A DNA stretch of 64,000 nt from Pantoea anthophila (GCF_006494375.1 NZ_VHIZ01000056.1:265685-329684), one strand, 5' to 3'. Shown: positions 51,169 to 60,385, counted from the stretch's first letter. A program made the numbers and translations. Notes: generated from the letters alone by a model not told the origin.

Positions 51169-52671
51169 ATGGAACAGTTTCGCTTAATGATGCGCGGCAT
51201 CAGTAAAAGTTACGGTAACGCCGCCGCGCTGCAGGATGTCGATTTTACGGTGCGGCCCGGCGAGGTGCATGCGCTGATCGGAGAAAATGGCGCGGGCAAG
51301 TCGACGCTGCTGAACATCCTCTCCGGCGTACGCGGTGCGGACAGCGGAGAGATCAGTGTCAACGGCAACCGGGTTCAGATCCGCAGCCCCCTCAGCGCCC
51401 GGCAGGCCGGGATTGCGATGATTCATCAGGAGTTGCAGCACGTTCCGGAGCTCTCCGTCGCGCAGAACATGTTTCTGGGTCGCCCGATAACCTGCGCCGG
51501 AGGCTTATGGGTGAATAAAAAAGCGCAGCTGGCGCGGGCTGCGCTGATCCTGAAGACGCTGGATCCCACTATCGATCCCGATACACCGATACGGAATCTC
51601 AAAGTGTCGCAGCAGCAGATTGTTGAGATTGCCCGTGCGCTGCTGGACGACGCAAAAATCATCGCGATGGATGAGCCAACCTCCAGCCTGACGCCACGGG
51701 AGTTTGACCGTCTGGCCGAGCTGATTGGCGATCTGAAGTCGACGGGCGTTTCGCTGATCTACGTGTCGCACAAGATGAATGAGATTTTCCGGGTCTGCGA
51801 CCGCGCGACCATTATGCGTGACGGTAAGCAGGTGGGCGTGGTCAATATCCGTGAGGAGAATGAAGAGAGCATCGTCGCGAAGATGGTCGGACGGAAGATC
51901 GACAAACTCCATCATCAGACGTTTGTCAGCGATCGTGAAGTGCTGCGGGTCGAGGATCTGACGCGCGGCAAGGAGGTGGTTGGGGCGAACTTCAGCGTGC
52001 GGGCTGGCGAGGTGCTGGGGATCGCCGGGCTGGTCGGCGCGGGTCGCACTGAACTGCTGAAGCTGATTGCCGGTATTGATCGGCGTACGCGTGGCTCAGT
52101 GAGCGTCAACGGCAACCCGGTGCAGAACCACAACGTGCGCGCCGCCATTAAGGCGGGCATTGGTCTGGTGCCGGAAGATCGCAAAAAAGAGGGCATCATC
52201 AAAGAGCGGGCCGTGAAGATGAATATGGCGCTGCCGTCGATGCACCGTTTCACGTCGGCGGGGCTGATGAATCAGTCCCGGCTTGATCGGGAAGCGCTGC
52301 GCGTAATGGGCGATCTGAAGCTGCGCCCGCTCGATATCGAAAAAACCATCGGCACGCTGAGCGGCGGTAATCAGCAAAAAGTGATCATCGGTCGCTGGGT
52401 GGCGGCGGACGCCAATGTGTTTCTGTTTGATGAGCCGACGCGTGGCATCGACATTGGCGCCAAGTCTGAGATCTATCATCTGATTGAAAAGCTGGCGCAG
52501 TCGGGCAAAGCCATTGTGGTGGTCTCATCAGAGATGACCGAGATTATGCGCATCTCAGACCGGGTGCTGGTGATGCGGGAAGGGCGGATCACCCGAGAGC
52601 TTACCGGCAGCGCCATCACCGAAGAGAACATTGCCCGTTATGCCATTAAAGAGAGCGACCAGCCTGCCTGA
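51169..52671 (+). CDS. Sugar ABC transporter ATPase, RbsA/MglA type (double domain)
   Basis: A 500-residue tandem ATPase. The first half has Walker A GENGAGKST, a VSQQQIVEIARAL signature and Walker B IIAMDEPTSSL. The second half has the degenerate Walker A GLVGAGRTE typical of RbsA/MglA, then LSGGNQQKVIIGRW and FLFDEPTRGIDIG. The ATG at 51169 follows GGGAGCGGG; the frame extends into the preceding gene up to 51091. It powers import of the sugar bound by the 50112 protein. Confidence 0.93.
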   Translation: MEQFRLMMRGISKSYGNAAALQDVDFTVRPGEVHALIGENGAGKSTLLNILSGVRGADSGEISVNGNRVQIRSPLSARQAGIAMIHQELQHVPELSVAQNMFLGRPITCAGGLWVNKKAQLARAALILKTLDPTIDPDTPIRNLKVSQQQIVEIARALLDDAKIIAMDEPTSSLTPREFDRLAELIGDLKSTGVSLIYVSHKMNEIFRVCDRATIMRDGKQVGVVNIREENEESIVAKMVGRKIDKLHHQTFVSDREVLRVEDLTRGKEVVGANFSVRAGEVLGIAGLVGAGRTELLKLIAGIDRRTRGSVSVNGNPVQNHNVRAAIKAGIGLVPEDRKKEGIIKERAVKMNMALPSMHRFTSAGLMNQSRLDREALRVMGDLKLRPLDIEKTIGTLSGGNQQKVIIGRWVAADANVFLFDEPTRGIDIGAKSEIYHLIEKLAQSGKAIVVVSSEMTEIMRISDRVLVMREGRITRELTGSAITEENIARYAIKESDQPA

Positions 52672-52703
52672 CCGCTTACCTGACATTCACTAAGGTGATA
52701 ACT

Positions 52704-53675
52704 ATGACCACTCAGACCTCTACCGGGCCGGGTACCCGTCCCGCGCTGCGGCTTAAATTTAACGTAAGGGATGCCGGTACCTTAATCGGCTTACTGATTA
52801 TCGTGGTGACATTTTCGTTTCTGTCGCCGGTGTTTTTCACACTGCCAAATCTGCTGAATATTCTGCAGCAGTCTTCGATCAACGCCCTGATTGCACTGGG
52901 CATGACGCTGGTGATCATCTCCGGCGGGATTGACCTTTCGGTCGGCCCCACCGCGGCTCTCTCGGCGGTGCTGGGGGCGACCCTGATGGCGTCAGGTGTA
53001 CCGGTGCCGCTGGCGATCCTCGCCACGCTGGGCGTCGGCGCGATGTGTGGTCTGTTCAGCGGGTCACTCATCGCTTATGCCGGGCTGCAGCCGTTTATTG
53101 TGACACTGGGTGGCCTGTCGCTGTTCCGGGCCATTGCGCTGATCTCGACCGGCGGAAATCCGGTATTCGGTATTCCGCTGGCGTTTCGCAGCCTGATCAA
53201 CAGCACGATTTTAGGTATCCCGACCCCCATCGTGATTGTGGCGATCATCGCGCTGCTGCTGTGGACGGTCATGAATAAAACCCCGCTGGGGGAATATATT
53301 CTGGCGATTGGCGGCAACGAAGAGGCGGCACGAGTCGCCGGTGTGCCCGTGAAGCGCACCAAGGTGACGGTTTACATCTTCTCCGGCCTGCTGGCCTCAC
53401 TGGCCGCGCTGATTCTGATTGGCCGCCTGGGTGCTGCCGAGCCAACCATCGGCAACCTGTGGGAGCTGGACGCTATCGCGGCGGCGGCCATTGGTGGGGC
53501 TTCACTGATGGGGGGGAAAGGGAGCATTTTCGGGACGCTGATTGGCGTAGTGATCCTCGGCGTGCTGCGTAATGGCTTGACCTTGCTGAATATTCAGGCC
53601 TTTTACCAATTGCTCGCTACCGGCCTTATTATTATCATAGCGATGTTGATTGACCGGGCGACCCGAGGCAGGTAA
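52704..53675 (+). CDS. Sugar ABC transporter permease, RbsC type
   Basis: A 323-residue membrane protein with about 8-10 segments. Family motifs are INALIALGMTLVIISGGIDLSVG (near residue 60), AYAGLQPFIVTLGGLSLFRA and the cytoplasmic coupling loop AIGGNEEAARVAGVPVKRTK. AAGGTG precedes ATG 52704. It forms the translocation pore with the RbsA-type ATPase. The last base of its stop overlaps the start of the regulator gene (TAATG). Confidence 0.93.
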   Translation: MTTQTSTGPGTRPALRLKFNVRDAGTLIGLLIIVVTFSFLSPVFFTLPNLLNILQQSSINALIALGMTLVIISGGIDLSVGPTAALSAVLGATLMASGVPVPLAILATLGVGAMCGLFSGSLIAYAGLQPFIVTLGGLSLFRAIALISTGGNPVFGIPLAFRSLINSTILGIPTPIVIVAIIALLLWTVMNKTPLGEYILAIGGNEEAARVAGVPVKRTKVTVYIFSGLLASLAALILIGRLGAAEPTIGNLWELDAIAAAAIGGASLMGGKGSIFGTLIGVVILGVLRNGLTLLNIQAFYQLLATGLIIIIAMLIDRATRGR

Positions 53676-54532
53676 TGAAGCAAGATCCGCGAGCCATTGG
53701 TGCTCAGATTCGTATGCGTTTGCCCCAGCTGACGCCGTTAGAACGTCGGGTGGCTGAGGCCATCATTGCCCGAACCGACATTACCGAGCAGTCATCCTTA
53801 AAAGAGATTGCGCAGGAGAATAATGTCTCTGAAGCGATGATCGTTAAGATCACCAAAAAGCTTAACTTCACCGGCTTCAGACATTTCAGAAGTGGTCTGA
53901 TCTATTACAACCAGTCTGAAGTAGCGGGGCTGCATGCGGAAATTGAGCCGGATGATTCGTCGGAGCAGTTGCTGGCCAAAGTGTTCAGAACCTCAATCCA
54001 GGCGATTGAAGAGACCTTATCAATTCTGGATGTTTCTGAGTTCAATCGGGCGGCGGACATTATCTTTAAAGCGCGTCATATCGATCTCTATGCCGTCGGC
54101 GGTTCTGCCGCCGTCGCGCGGGATCTGTCACACAAGATGCTGAAGATAGGCATCAAGTCGACCGCCTATGATGACGCCCATATCATGCTGATGTCAGCCG
54201 CCGTGTTATCTGATGACGATGTGGTTATCGCCATCAGCCACTCGGGTGCAACACGCGCAGTGAACGATCCGGTCAAACTGGCGGGAAGAAATGGTGCGAA
54301 AGTGATCGCCATTACCAACTACGCCGAATCGCCGATCGCGCAGAGTGCGCATGTGGTCCTCAATTCAACCTCTCAGGGATCGCATCTGTTGGGTGAAAAC
54401 GCCGCGTCACGCATCGCCCAGCTCAATATTCTGGACGCGCTGTTTGTCGCTATCGCCAAGAAAGATCTGAAGCGGGCGGAGAAGAACCTGATGAAAACCC
54501 AGCATGCGGTTCAGGATCTGCGGGAATTCTAG
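53675..54532 (+). CDS. MurR/RpiR family transcriptional regulator
   Basis: A 285-residue regulator. The N-terminal helix-turn-helix is around LKEIAQENNVSEAMIVKITK (about residues 45-64). The C-terminal SIS domain (about 125-265) contains IDLYAVGGSAAVARDLSHKM and IAISHSGATRAVND, a sugar-phosphate-binding site. It is embedded in the operon between permease and kinase. It most likely responds to the phosphorylated sugar made by the adjacent kinase and acts at the repeats near 49000-49038. Confidence 0.92.
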   Translation: MKQDPRAIGAQIRMRLPQLTPLERRVAEAIIARTDITEQSSLKEIAQENNVSEAMIVKITKKLNFTGFRHFRSGLIYYNQSEVAGLHAEIEPDDSSEQLLAKVFRTSIQAIEETLSILDVSEFNRAADIIFKARHIDLYAVGGSAAVARDLSHKMLKIGIKSTAYDDAHIMLMSAAVLSDDDVVIAISHSGATRAVNDPVKLAGRNGAKVIAITNYAESPIAQSAHVVLNSTSQGSHLLGENAASRIAQLNILDALFVAIAKKDLKRAEKNLMKTQHAVQDLREF

Positions 54533-54534
54533 CT

Positions 54535-55395
54535 ATGAGCAAAATTGCAGTCACCGGCAGTCTTCATTACGACATTATGCTGGACGCGCCTCATCGTCCG
54601 GAGAAAGGCGAAACGGTGATGGGCAGTGCCTGTCACTATAAGTCTGGCGGCAAGGGCGGAAATCAGGCGGTGGCGGCGGCCCGGGCGGGGGCTGCGGTGC
54701 GGTTCGCCGGTTCGGTGGGACGCGATCAGCAGGGCCAGTTTCTGCGGGACTTTCTGCAGCAGGCTGGCGTCGATTGCACGGCGGTGAGTGTGATCGAGGC
54801 GATACCTTCCGGCATGAGTGTCGCGATTACCGATGCCGAAGGGGATTACGGTGCCGTCGTGGTGTCCAATGCCAATCAGCACATTCCGCTGGAGACTTTC
54901 GAACAGCCAGGCTTCTGGCAGGATGTCTCTCTGCTTGTGCTGCAAAACGAGGTGCCGGAAACGGTCAATCTCTGTGCGGCCCGGGCGGCGCAACAGCGAG
55001 GGATTAGGGTCTGCGTCAATGCCGCGCCCGCACGCCCCCTGTCGGCGGCGTTTGAAGCGTGTATCGACCTGCTGGTGGTCAATGCCATTGAAGCGCGCGA
55101 TATGTGCGGGATAAGCGTACAGGATCTGACGTCAGCCCGCGCGGCCGCGGAGTCGCTGGCGGGACGCTTTGCCAGGGTGGTCGTGACCGCAGGGGAACAC
55201 GGCGTCGCTTTCAGCGAAGCGGGAGAGACGCACACGCTGGTGGCGCAGAAGGTGACGCTGGTCAGCACCCATGGTGCCGGGGACTGTTTTGTCGGCGTGT
55301 TGTGTCAGCGTCTGAGCATCGGGGCAACGCTGAGAGAAGCGGCAGAAGAGGCTAACCGAGCGGCTGCCGAACACGTTTCCCGGCAGCCACACTGA
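54535..55395 (+). CDS. PfkB family carbohydrate kinase (ribokinase-like)
   Basis: A 286-residue kinase. The substrate signature YKSGGKGGNQAVAAARAGAA lies near residue 38, and the catalytic/anion-hole motif STHGAGDCFVGVLC near 245, where the Asp is the base. It phosphorylates the sugar imported by the upstream ABC system, after or instead of isomerisation by the 49064 product. The gap to the regulator is two bases. A strong palindrome ends the operon at 55403-55429. Confidence 0.92.
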   Translation: MSKIAVTGSLHYDIMLDAPHRPEKGETVMGSACHYKSGGKGGNQAVAAARAGAAVRFAGSVGRDQQGQFLRDFLQQAGVDCTAVSVIEAIPSGMSVAITDAEGDYGAVVVSNANQHIPLETFEQPGFWQDVSLLVLQNEVPETVNLCAARAAQQRGIRVCVNAAPARPLSAAFEACIDLLVVNAIEARDMCGISVQDLTSARAAAESLAGRFARVVVTAGEHGVAFSEAGETHTLVAQKVTLVSTHGAGDCFVGVLCQRLSIGATLREAAEEANRAAAEHVSRQPH

Positions 55396-55402
55396 TCGAG
55401 AC

Positions 55403-55429
55403 GTGTGCCACGTCACTGACGTGGCACAC
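55403..55429. terminator. Long perfect palindrome between convergent kinase and curA
   Basis: GTGTGCCACGTCA (55403-55415) and TGACGTGGCACAC (55417-55429) are perfect 13-base arms around one base. It sits between two stops, eight bases from each. There is no U-run; it may be a bidirectional stop or an operator. Confidence 0.7.
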
Positions 55430-55437
55430 AAATTCCA

Positions 55438-56469
55438 TCAGCCGCCGACCTTCACTACGGTCTTGCCGAAGTTTTTGCCGTTCAGCATATCGATAAACGC
55501 CTGTGGCGCGTTCTCCAATCCCTCAATCATGTGCTCGCGATAGTGAATCTTTTTGCTCTCCACCAGCGGCGTCATCGCCTTCAGGAACTCAGGGTAGCGG
55601 TCGCCGTAATCCTGAAAGATGATAAAGCCCTGCATACGGATACGACGTTTCAGGATACCCGCCATGATCAGGGAGGTTCTGTCCGGGCCTTCCGGCAGCT
55701 CGCGCTGGCTGTACGCCGACACCAGACCACAGACCGGCACACGCGCGGCGGTGTTCAGCAGCGGGAACACGGCATCAAAGACTTTACCGCCCACGTTTTC
55801 GAAATAGATATCGATGCCATCCGGGCAGGCGTTCTTCAGCTGCTCTTCAAAGTCAGCACTGTGGTGATCGAGGCAGGCATCAAAGCCCAGGGTTTCGATG
55901 ACATAACGGCATTTTTCTTCACCGCCCGCCACACCGACCACGCGACAGCCTTTCTGTTTCCCCAGCTGGCCTACCGTCGCGCCGACCGGACCGGTTGCGG
56001 CGGCGACCACCAGGGTTTCACCGGCTTTCGGCTGGCCGATATCCATCAGGCCCATATAGGCGGTAAAGCCTGGCATACCGAGAATGCCCAGCGCCCAGGA
56101 AGGGTTGGGCAGGTCATTGCCCAGCTTCGCGATCTCTTTGCCATCGGAAACGGCATACTCCTGCCAGCCATTCTGCGACAGGACCCAGTCGCCTTTCTGA
56201 AACTCGCTGTTTTTTGATTCGGCCACCTGACAGACGGTGCCGCCCACCATCGGCTGATCCAGCTCTGCTGGCGGGGCGTAGGATTTCCCCTCATCCATCC
56301 GGCCACGCATGTAGGGATCGAGCGACAGGTAGATCGTCTTCAGCAGAATTTCACCCTCTTTCAGTTCCGGCACGGGCTGCGCCACATGGCGGAAATTCTC
56401 TTTGGTCGGCTCGCCGTGTGGGCGTGAAGCCAGTAACCAGGCGTGATTCTGAGGCGCGTGTTCAGTCAT
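55438..56469 (-). CDS. curA: NADPH-dependent curcumin/2-alkenal reductase, CurA/YncB type
   Basis: A 343-residue zinc-independent medium-chain reductase. The N-terminal WLLASRPHGEPTKENF and LSLDPYMRGRM are nearly diagnostic of E. coli CurA (YncB). The nucleotide fold has AAATGPVGATVGQLGK, and LLNTAARVPVCGLVSAY follows. It reduces the C=C bond of enones such as curcumin and prostaglandin-like compounds. In E. coli the gene is two genes from yncD/pqqU; here the two are 42 kb apart. Monocistronic. Confidence 0.92.
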   Translation of the reverse strand: MTEHAPQNHAWLLASRPHGEPTKENFRHVAQPVPELKEGEILLKTIYLSLDPYMRGRMDEGKSYAPPAELDQPMVGGTVCQVAESKNSEFQKGDWVLSQNGWQEYAVSDGKEIAKLGNDLPNPSWALGILGMPGFTAYMGLMDIGQPKAGETLVVAAATGPVGATVGQLGKQKGCRVVGVAGGEEKCRYVIETLGFDACLDHHSADFEEQLKNACPDGIDIYFENVGGKVFDAVFPLLNTAARVPVCGLVSAYSQRELPEGPDRTSLIMAGILKRRIRMQGFIIFQDYGDRYPEFLKAMTPLVESKKIHYREHMIEGLENAPQAFIDMLNGKNFGKTVVKVGG

Positions 56470-56789
56470 ATTGTCATCCTTTTATGGCCTGGCAATGCAC
56501 AGGGCATCGCCGTATGAATACCGGAAAAGTGTAGATGACGGAGAGGGGAATGCCTTTAGCACGATGAGCGGCAGACCGTTCCCCTCATCAGCGATTGCTG
56601 CGTTGCGGGCGGGGTGACACAGCGTCTGTCAGGCGATGACGGTCCCTTGCCCGGATGGCGTGATATTCACATTCGCTTGCAAAATCGCGCCCTGATTAAT
56701 CTGCTTCGCGCGATTGTGCAGCGCATCCGGGGCCACGGGACGGGCGGATGAGTGTGATAGAACTCAGTAAACAGAGAGGAGAGAGAACC
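56470..56789. other. Gap upstream of curA and the VOC gene
   Basis: 320 bases. It contains the divergent promoters and a short minus-strand frame at 56629-56736 (35 codons from GTG). That frame reads protein-like but has no clear ribosome site and is not called as a gene. Confidence 0.5.
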
Positions 56790-57187
56790 ATGCACATTCA
56801 GCACATGCGAATCGCACGGCCGGTAACCAGCCTGACAGAAATGTCTCAGCGCTATTGTCACGGGTTAGGATTGCAGAAAATCGGTGCCTTTACCGACCAT
56901 GAGGGATTCAGTGGCGTGATGCTGGGCGCGCCGGGTCTGGCCTGGCATCTGGAATTTACGCAGTCACTTACGCATCCCCTGACGCCGTCACCGTCGCAAG
57001 AGGATCTGCTGGTGCTTTACCTGCCGCATCGGCCTGACTGGCTGGCCCGTTGCGCCGCGATGGATGAGGCAGGATTCCGGCGGGTGCCTTTTTTAATCCT
57101 TACTGGGATCGGCAGGGCGTGACATTCAGTGACGATGATGGTTATCGTGTGGTGATTCAGCATGCAGCCTGGCATGTCGAAAGCTGA
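56790..57187 (+). pseudogene. VOC (glyoxalase/bleomycin-resistance) superfamily gene with a frameshift
   Basis: The frame from ATG 56790 (GAGGAGAG upstream) encodes a VOC module (MHIQHMRIARPVTSLTEMSQ through WHLEF), then shifts at a run of six T (57089-57094) and stops at 57120. Adding one T restores a continuous frame ending NPYWDRQGV, TFSDDDGYRVVIQ and stopping at 57187, which is the expected C-terminal metal-binding half of a VOC protein. Either the gene is broken by a one-base deletion, or this is a sequencing error or slippage site. An intact product would be about 132 residues. Confidence 0.85.
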
Positions 57188-57211
57188 TCTTTTAATGAAA
57201 CGGAGTGTCCC

Positions 57212-57832
57212 CTGAACATACTTTGCTTCCACACCGCGGCCAGTAACATTGCGATTTTTGATGCTGCTGCCGCCTCGCTGGCGCGTCACACCCCGCCGCT
57301 GAATCATCTGGTCATGCCTGCACTGCTGGCTGAGGCCGAAGAGCGCGGCGGGATGGACAGTGACTTACGTCTCAGGATGGCCCGGCTGATCGAGGGCGTG
57401 CTGCCGCAGTTTGATGCCATTCTGATCACCTGTTCGACGCTGGCCCCGGTAGCCGACGATTTCCCCGTGCAGGACAGGGTCATGCGCACCGACAGAATGC
57501 TGGCGGAGGCGCTGCATCGCCAGGCGGGGCCTGCGGTGACGCTCTGCGCGGCAGAATCGACCGTGGCGGCCACCCGGGCGCTGTTCTGTCAGCCCGGCAC
57601 GCAGGTGAACACGGAGCTGGTGGCGGGGGCATGGGATGCCTTTAAGGCGGGTAACACGACCCGCTATTTTGACCTGATTGCGGCGGCGACAGAGCGGGCC
57701 TATCAGCAGGGCGCGGTGGCGGTGGCTCTGGCGCAAAGCTCAATGACGCCGGTGGCGCAGCGGTTTCCCGCCACACAGCGTCCGCTCACCGGCCCCGATC
57801 TGGCGCTGCAGGCCTGCTACGATCTCAGATAA
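57212..57832 (+). CDS. Asp/Glu/hydantoin racemase family protein, probable CTG start
   Basis: A protein of about 206 residues. The obvious ATG at 57314 would delete the first strand of the fold. The upstream in-frame codons give NILCFHTAASNIAIFDAAAA, a proper racemase N-terminus, beginning at CTG 57212 with CGGAG well placed. The first active-site cysteine is in ITCSTLAP; the second position reads ALAQSSM, with no Cys obvious. So it may be an amidohydrolase/decarboxylase-like member rather than a true racemase. It follows the frameshifted VOC gene by 24 bases and overlaps the convergent DeoR gene by eight. Confidence 0.8.
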   Translation: MNILCFHTAASNIAIFDAAAASLARHTPPLNHLVMPALLAEAEERGGMDSDLRLRMARLIEGVLPQFDAILITCSTLAPVADDFPVQDRVMRTDRMLAEALHRQAGPAVTLCAAESTVAATRALFCQPGTQVNTELVAGAWDAFKAGNTTRYFDLIAAATERAYQQGAVAVALAQSSMTPVAQRFPATQRPLTGPDLALQACYDLR

Positions 57833-58574
57833 CCGTGACACCCTGCCGGGTCAGCGCCTGCTGTAACGGCTCATCCGGCGGCGTTTCCACGACCAGGGTT
57901 GAAGCAAGCGACAACTCGCCAATGGCAAAAGGAGAGGCGGCGTTCAGCTTCTCTGCTGACGCCAGCACCACGGTTTCCGCTGCGCGTCCGGCCAGTGCCC
58001 GCTTCACCGTGGCCTCTTCGAAATTACCGGTGGTCAGCCCGGCAGCCGGGTGCACACCGGTGACACCCATAAAGAAGAGATCGGCGTTGATGCGACTTAT
58101 CGACTCCAGCATCGCGGCGCCCACCGTCACCACAGAGTGTTTATAAAGCTGCCCGCCAATCAGGATAATCTCCACCTGCGGATGATCGACCAGCGCCAGT
58201 GCCACGCTCGGGCTGTGCGTCACGGCGGTAAAGCTCAGCGTCGGCGGTAAGCGTCGCACCAGTTCCGCGCTGGTGGTGCCGCCATCAATGAGTACGATCT
58301 GCCCCGGCTGGATCAGCGAAACCGCCTTTTGCGCGATCGCCTGCTTCGACGCGGTCTGCACGTTTTTGCGTGTTTCAAAGGTGCCCAGCGCGGCAGAAAT
58401 CGGCAGGGCACCGCCATGCACCCGCTGCAGCAATCCCTCCGCCGCCAGCTCACGCAGGTCACGGCGGATAGAGTCCTCAGAAAGGCCGAACCGCTGGCTG
58501 AGATCGCGCGACTGCACCTGTTTTTCACGGGCGAGCAGCGCCAGTATTGCCTGTTTCCGCTGGCTGGAAAGCAT
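57825..58574 (-). CDS. DeoR family transcriptional regulator
   Basis: A 249-residue regulator starting at ATG 58574 (AGAGGA upstream); longer in-frame starts exist at 58589 and 58643. The N-terminal helix-turn-helix covers RKQAILALLAREKQVQSRDL, and the effector domain holds LIDGGTTSAELVRRLP and the sugar-phosphate site. Two direct repeats, TGTGCACGA (58603) and TGTGCGTGA (58613), lie just upstream and are candidate operators in the shared promoter region with nudK-like 58658. Its target is probably the divergent gene or the VOC-racemase pair. Confidence 0.9.
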   Translation of the reverse strand: MLSSQRKQAILALLAREKQVQSRDLSQRFGLSEDSIRRDLRELAAEGLLQRVHGGALPISAALGTFETRKNVQTASKQAIAQKAVSLIQPGQIVLIDGGTTSAELVRRLPPTLSFTAVTHSPSVALALVDHPQVEIILIGGQLYKHSVVTVGAAMLESISRINADLFFMGVTGVHPAAGLTTGNFEEATVKRALAGRAAETVVLASAEKLNAASPFAIGELSLASTLVVETPPDEPLQQALTRQGVTVI

Positions 58575-58657
58575 CGTTGTCCTCTGCATGATTTTTCTTG
58601 AATGTGCACGATTGTGCGTGATAGCGTGAAGGCTGTCTATCACTCCCGGAGCCTGTC

Positions 58658-59242
58658 ATGCCGCAAGCCTCTTCCCGTGTGCGTATCCTCAATGAGCAGT
58701 TGCTGTCAGATAACTGGTATACCCTGAAAAAATATACGTTCTCACTGCTGCGCCGCGATGGTCGCTGGCAGGAGCAGAGCCGTGAAGCCTATGACCGTGG
58801 TAACGGCGCGGCGATCCTGCTCTACAACCGTGAAAAACGCAGCGTGGTGCTGACCCGCCAGTTCCGTTTCCCCATCTTCCTAAATGGACACGATGGCTTC
58901 CTGATCGAGGCGGCGGCTGGTTTGCTGGATAACGCGTCGCCGGAAGCCCGGATTGTGGCAGAAGCCGAAGAGGAGACCGGATATCGGGTAACCCGGGTAG
59001 AGAAGGTGTTTGAAGCCTTTATGAGTCCCGGCTCCGTTACCGAGAAGCTCTATTTCTTTATTGCCGAATATGGGGATCAGCCGCGTAGCGGTGAGGGCGG
59101 CGGCATCGAAGAGGAGGGCGAGGATATTGAGGTGCTGGAGCTTGGTTTCGACCAGGCGCTCAGGGCGATTGACCAGGGCGAAATCATGGATGCCAAGACC
59201 ATCATGCTGCTGCAGCATCTGCGGCTGAAGGGCATTTTATAA
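58658..59242 (+). CDS. nudK: NUDIX hydrolase, GDP-mannose pyrophosphatase (NudK) type
   Basis: A 194-residue NUDIX protein. The box is GLLDNASPEARIVAEAEEET followed by GY (about residues 88-109); it reads AEAEEE where the generic motif has REAxEE, a variation also seen in NudK. The C-terminal segment EEEGEDIEVLELGFDQALRA resembles E. coli NudK. It hydrolyses GDP-mannose to GMP and mannose-1-phosphate. Monocistronic, divergent from a DeoR regulator. Confidence 0.88.
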   Translation: MPQASSRVRILNEQLLSDNWYTLKKYTFSLLRRDGRWQEQSREAYDRGNGAAILLYNREKRSVVLTRQFRFPIFLNGHDGFLIEAAAGLLDNASPEARIVAEAEEETGYRVTRVEKVFEAFMSPGSVTEKLYFFIAEYGDQPRSGEGGGIEEEGEDIEVLELGFDQALRAIDQGEIMDAKTIMLLQHLRLKGIL

Positions 59243-59247
59243 GTTAA

Positions 59248-59276
59248 CGGCAGACCCCTGTATAAGCGGTCTGCCG
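59248..59276. terminator. Hairpin between convergent nudK and OYE gene
   Basis: CGGCAGACC (59248-59256) and GGTCTGCCG (59268-59276) form a 9-bp stem with an 11-base loop. There is no strong U-run. Confidence 0.6.
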
Positions 59277-59284
59277 GGAAAGGC

Positions 59285-60385
59285 TTACTGATCCTGGGTC
59301 AGAATGCCTTTTACGTCATGCGGTTCGGAGCGCAGATACTGAGGTGGCACCTGCACCTTGCCATCCAGCGCGGCGGCCGCATGCCATGGCCAGCGCGGGT
59401 CGTAGAGGATCCCGCGCGCCAGAGCCACCAGATCGGCTTCGCCCTGTTGCAGCAGATCCTCGGCCTGCTGTGGCTCAGTGATCAGGCCGACCGCGATCAC
59501 CGGAACGGAAACCTGCGAACGGATATCGCGGGCAAACGGAACCTGGTAATTAGGGCCGACGCTGATTTTCTGATCTTCCGACAGTCCGCCACTGGAGACA
59601 TGGATATAGGCGCAGTTCAGCGCTTCCAGCTCACGCGAGAAGGCGATGGACTGGTTGATTTCCCAGCCGCCTTCGACCCAGTCCGTCGCGGAAATGCGAA
59701 CGCCTACCGGCAGTGAGGCCGGAACCGCGTCACGAACCGCCCTGAACACTTCCAGCGGAAAGCGCATACGGTTCTCCAGCGATCCGCCATACTCATCGGT
59801 GCGCTGGTTCGACAGCGGAGAGAGGAACTGATGCAACAGATAGCCGTGCGCAGCATGGACTTCGATAAGATCCAGCCCCAGACGCTCTGCACGCAGGGCG
59901 CTCTCCACAAAGGCCTGCTTCACCCGGGCCAGGTCATCGGCGCTCATCGCGACCGGTTTGACTTCATCCGCGCTGTAGCTCACGGCTGACGGGGCAATGG
60001 TCTGCCAGCCGCCGGCATCCGGTGCAATCTGTTTGCCGCCTTCCCAGGGCACCGCGCACGACGCTTTACGTCCGGCATGGCCCAGCTGAATGCCAACCGG
60101 AATCGAGGAGTAACGGCGCACATCCTCCAGCACCGTTTTCAGTGCGGCTTCATTCTCATCATTCCACAATCCGAGATCGCCGGGAGAGATGCGGCCAATG
60201 TCTTCGACCGCCGTGGCTTCGATAATCATCAGGCCTGCGCCGGAAAAAGAAAGCTGACCCAGGTGGATGCGGTGCCAGGCTGTAGCATTACCGGCTTCGG
60301 CTGAGTACTGGCACATCGGCGCAATCACAATGCGGTTATCCAGCGTAAGGTCGCCCAGTGAGACAGTGGAAAAAAGTTGGCTCAT
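59285..60385 (-). CDS. Old yellow enzyme, YqjM/NamA-type NADPH:flavin ene-reductase
   Basis: A 366-residue FMN barrel. APMCQYSAEAG places Cys25 at the redox-tuning position typical of the YqjM class. HAAHGYLLHQFLSPLSNQRT with DEYGGSLENR supplies the substrate His pair and arginine loop. It reduces activated C=C bonds of enals, enones and nitro compounds. The upstream SDR, the CurA-type reductase at 55438 and the LysR regulator make this stretch rich in electrophile-detoxifying redox enzymes. Normal length. Confidence 0.92.
   Translation of the reverse strand: MSQLFSTVSLGDLTLDNRIVIAPMCQYSAEAGNATAWHRIHLGQLSFSGAGLMIIEATAVEDIGRISPGDLGLWNDENEAALKTVLEDVRRYSSIPVGIQLGHAGRKASCAVPWEGGKQIAPDAGGWQTIAPSAVSYSADEVKPVAMSADDLARVKQAFVESALRAERLGLDLIEVHAAHGYLLHQFLSPLSNQRTDEYGGSLENRMRFPLEVFRAVRDAVPASLPVGVRISATDWVEGGWEINQSIAFSRELEALNCAYIHVSSGGLSEDQKISVGPNYQVPFARDIRSQVSVPVIAVGLITEPQQAEDLLQQGEADLVALARGILYDPRWPWHAAAALDGKVQVPPQYLRSEPHDVKGILTQDQ

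Noticed and set aside
56629..56736. A 35-codon minus-strand frame with protein-like composition
   Set aside because: GTG start without a ribosome site, bounded closely by stops; could be a decayed 3' end but cannot be supported.
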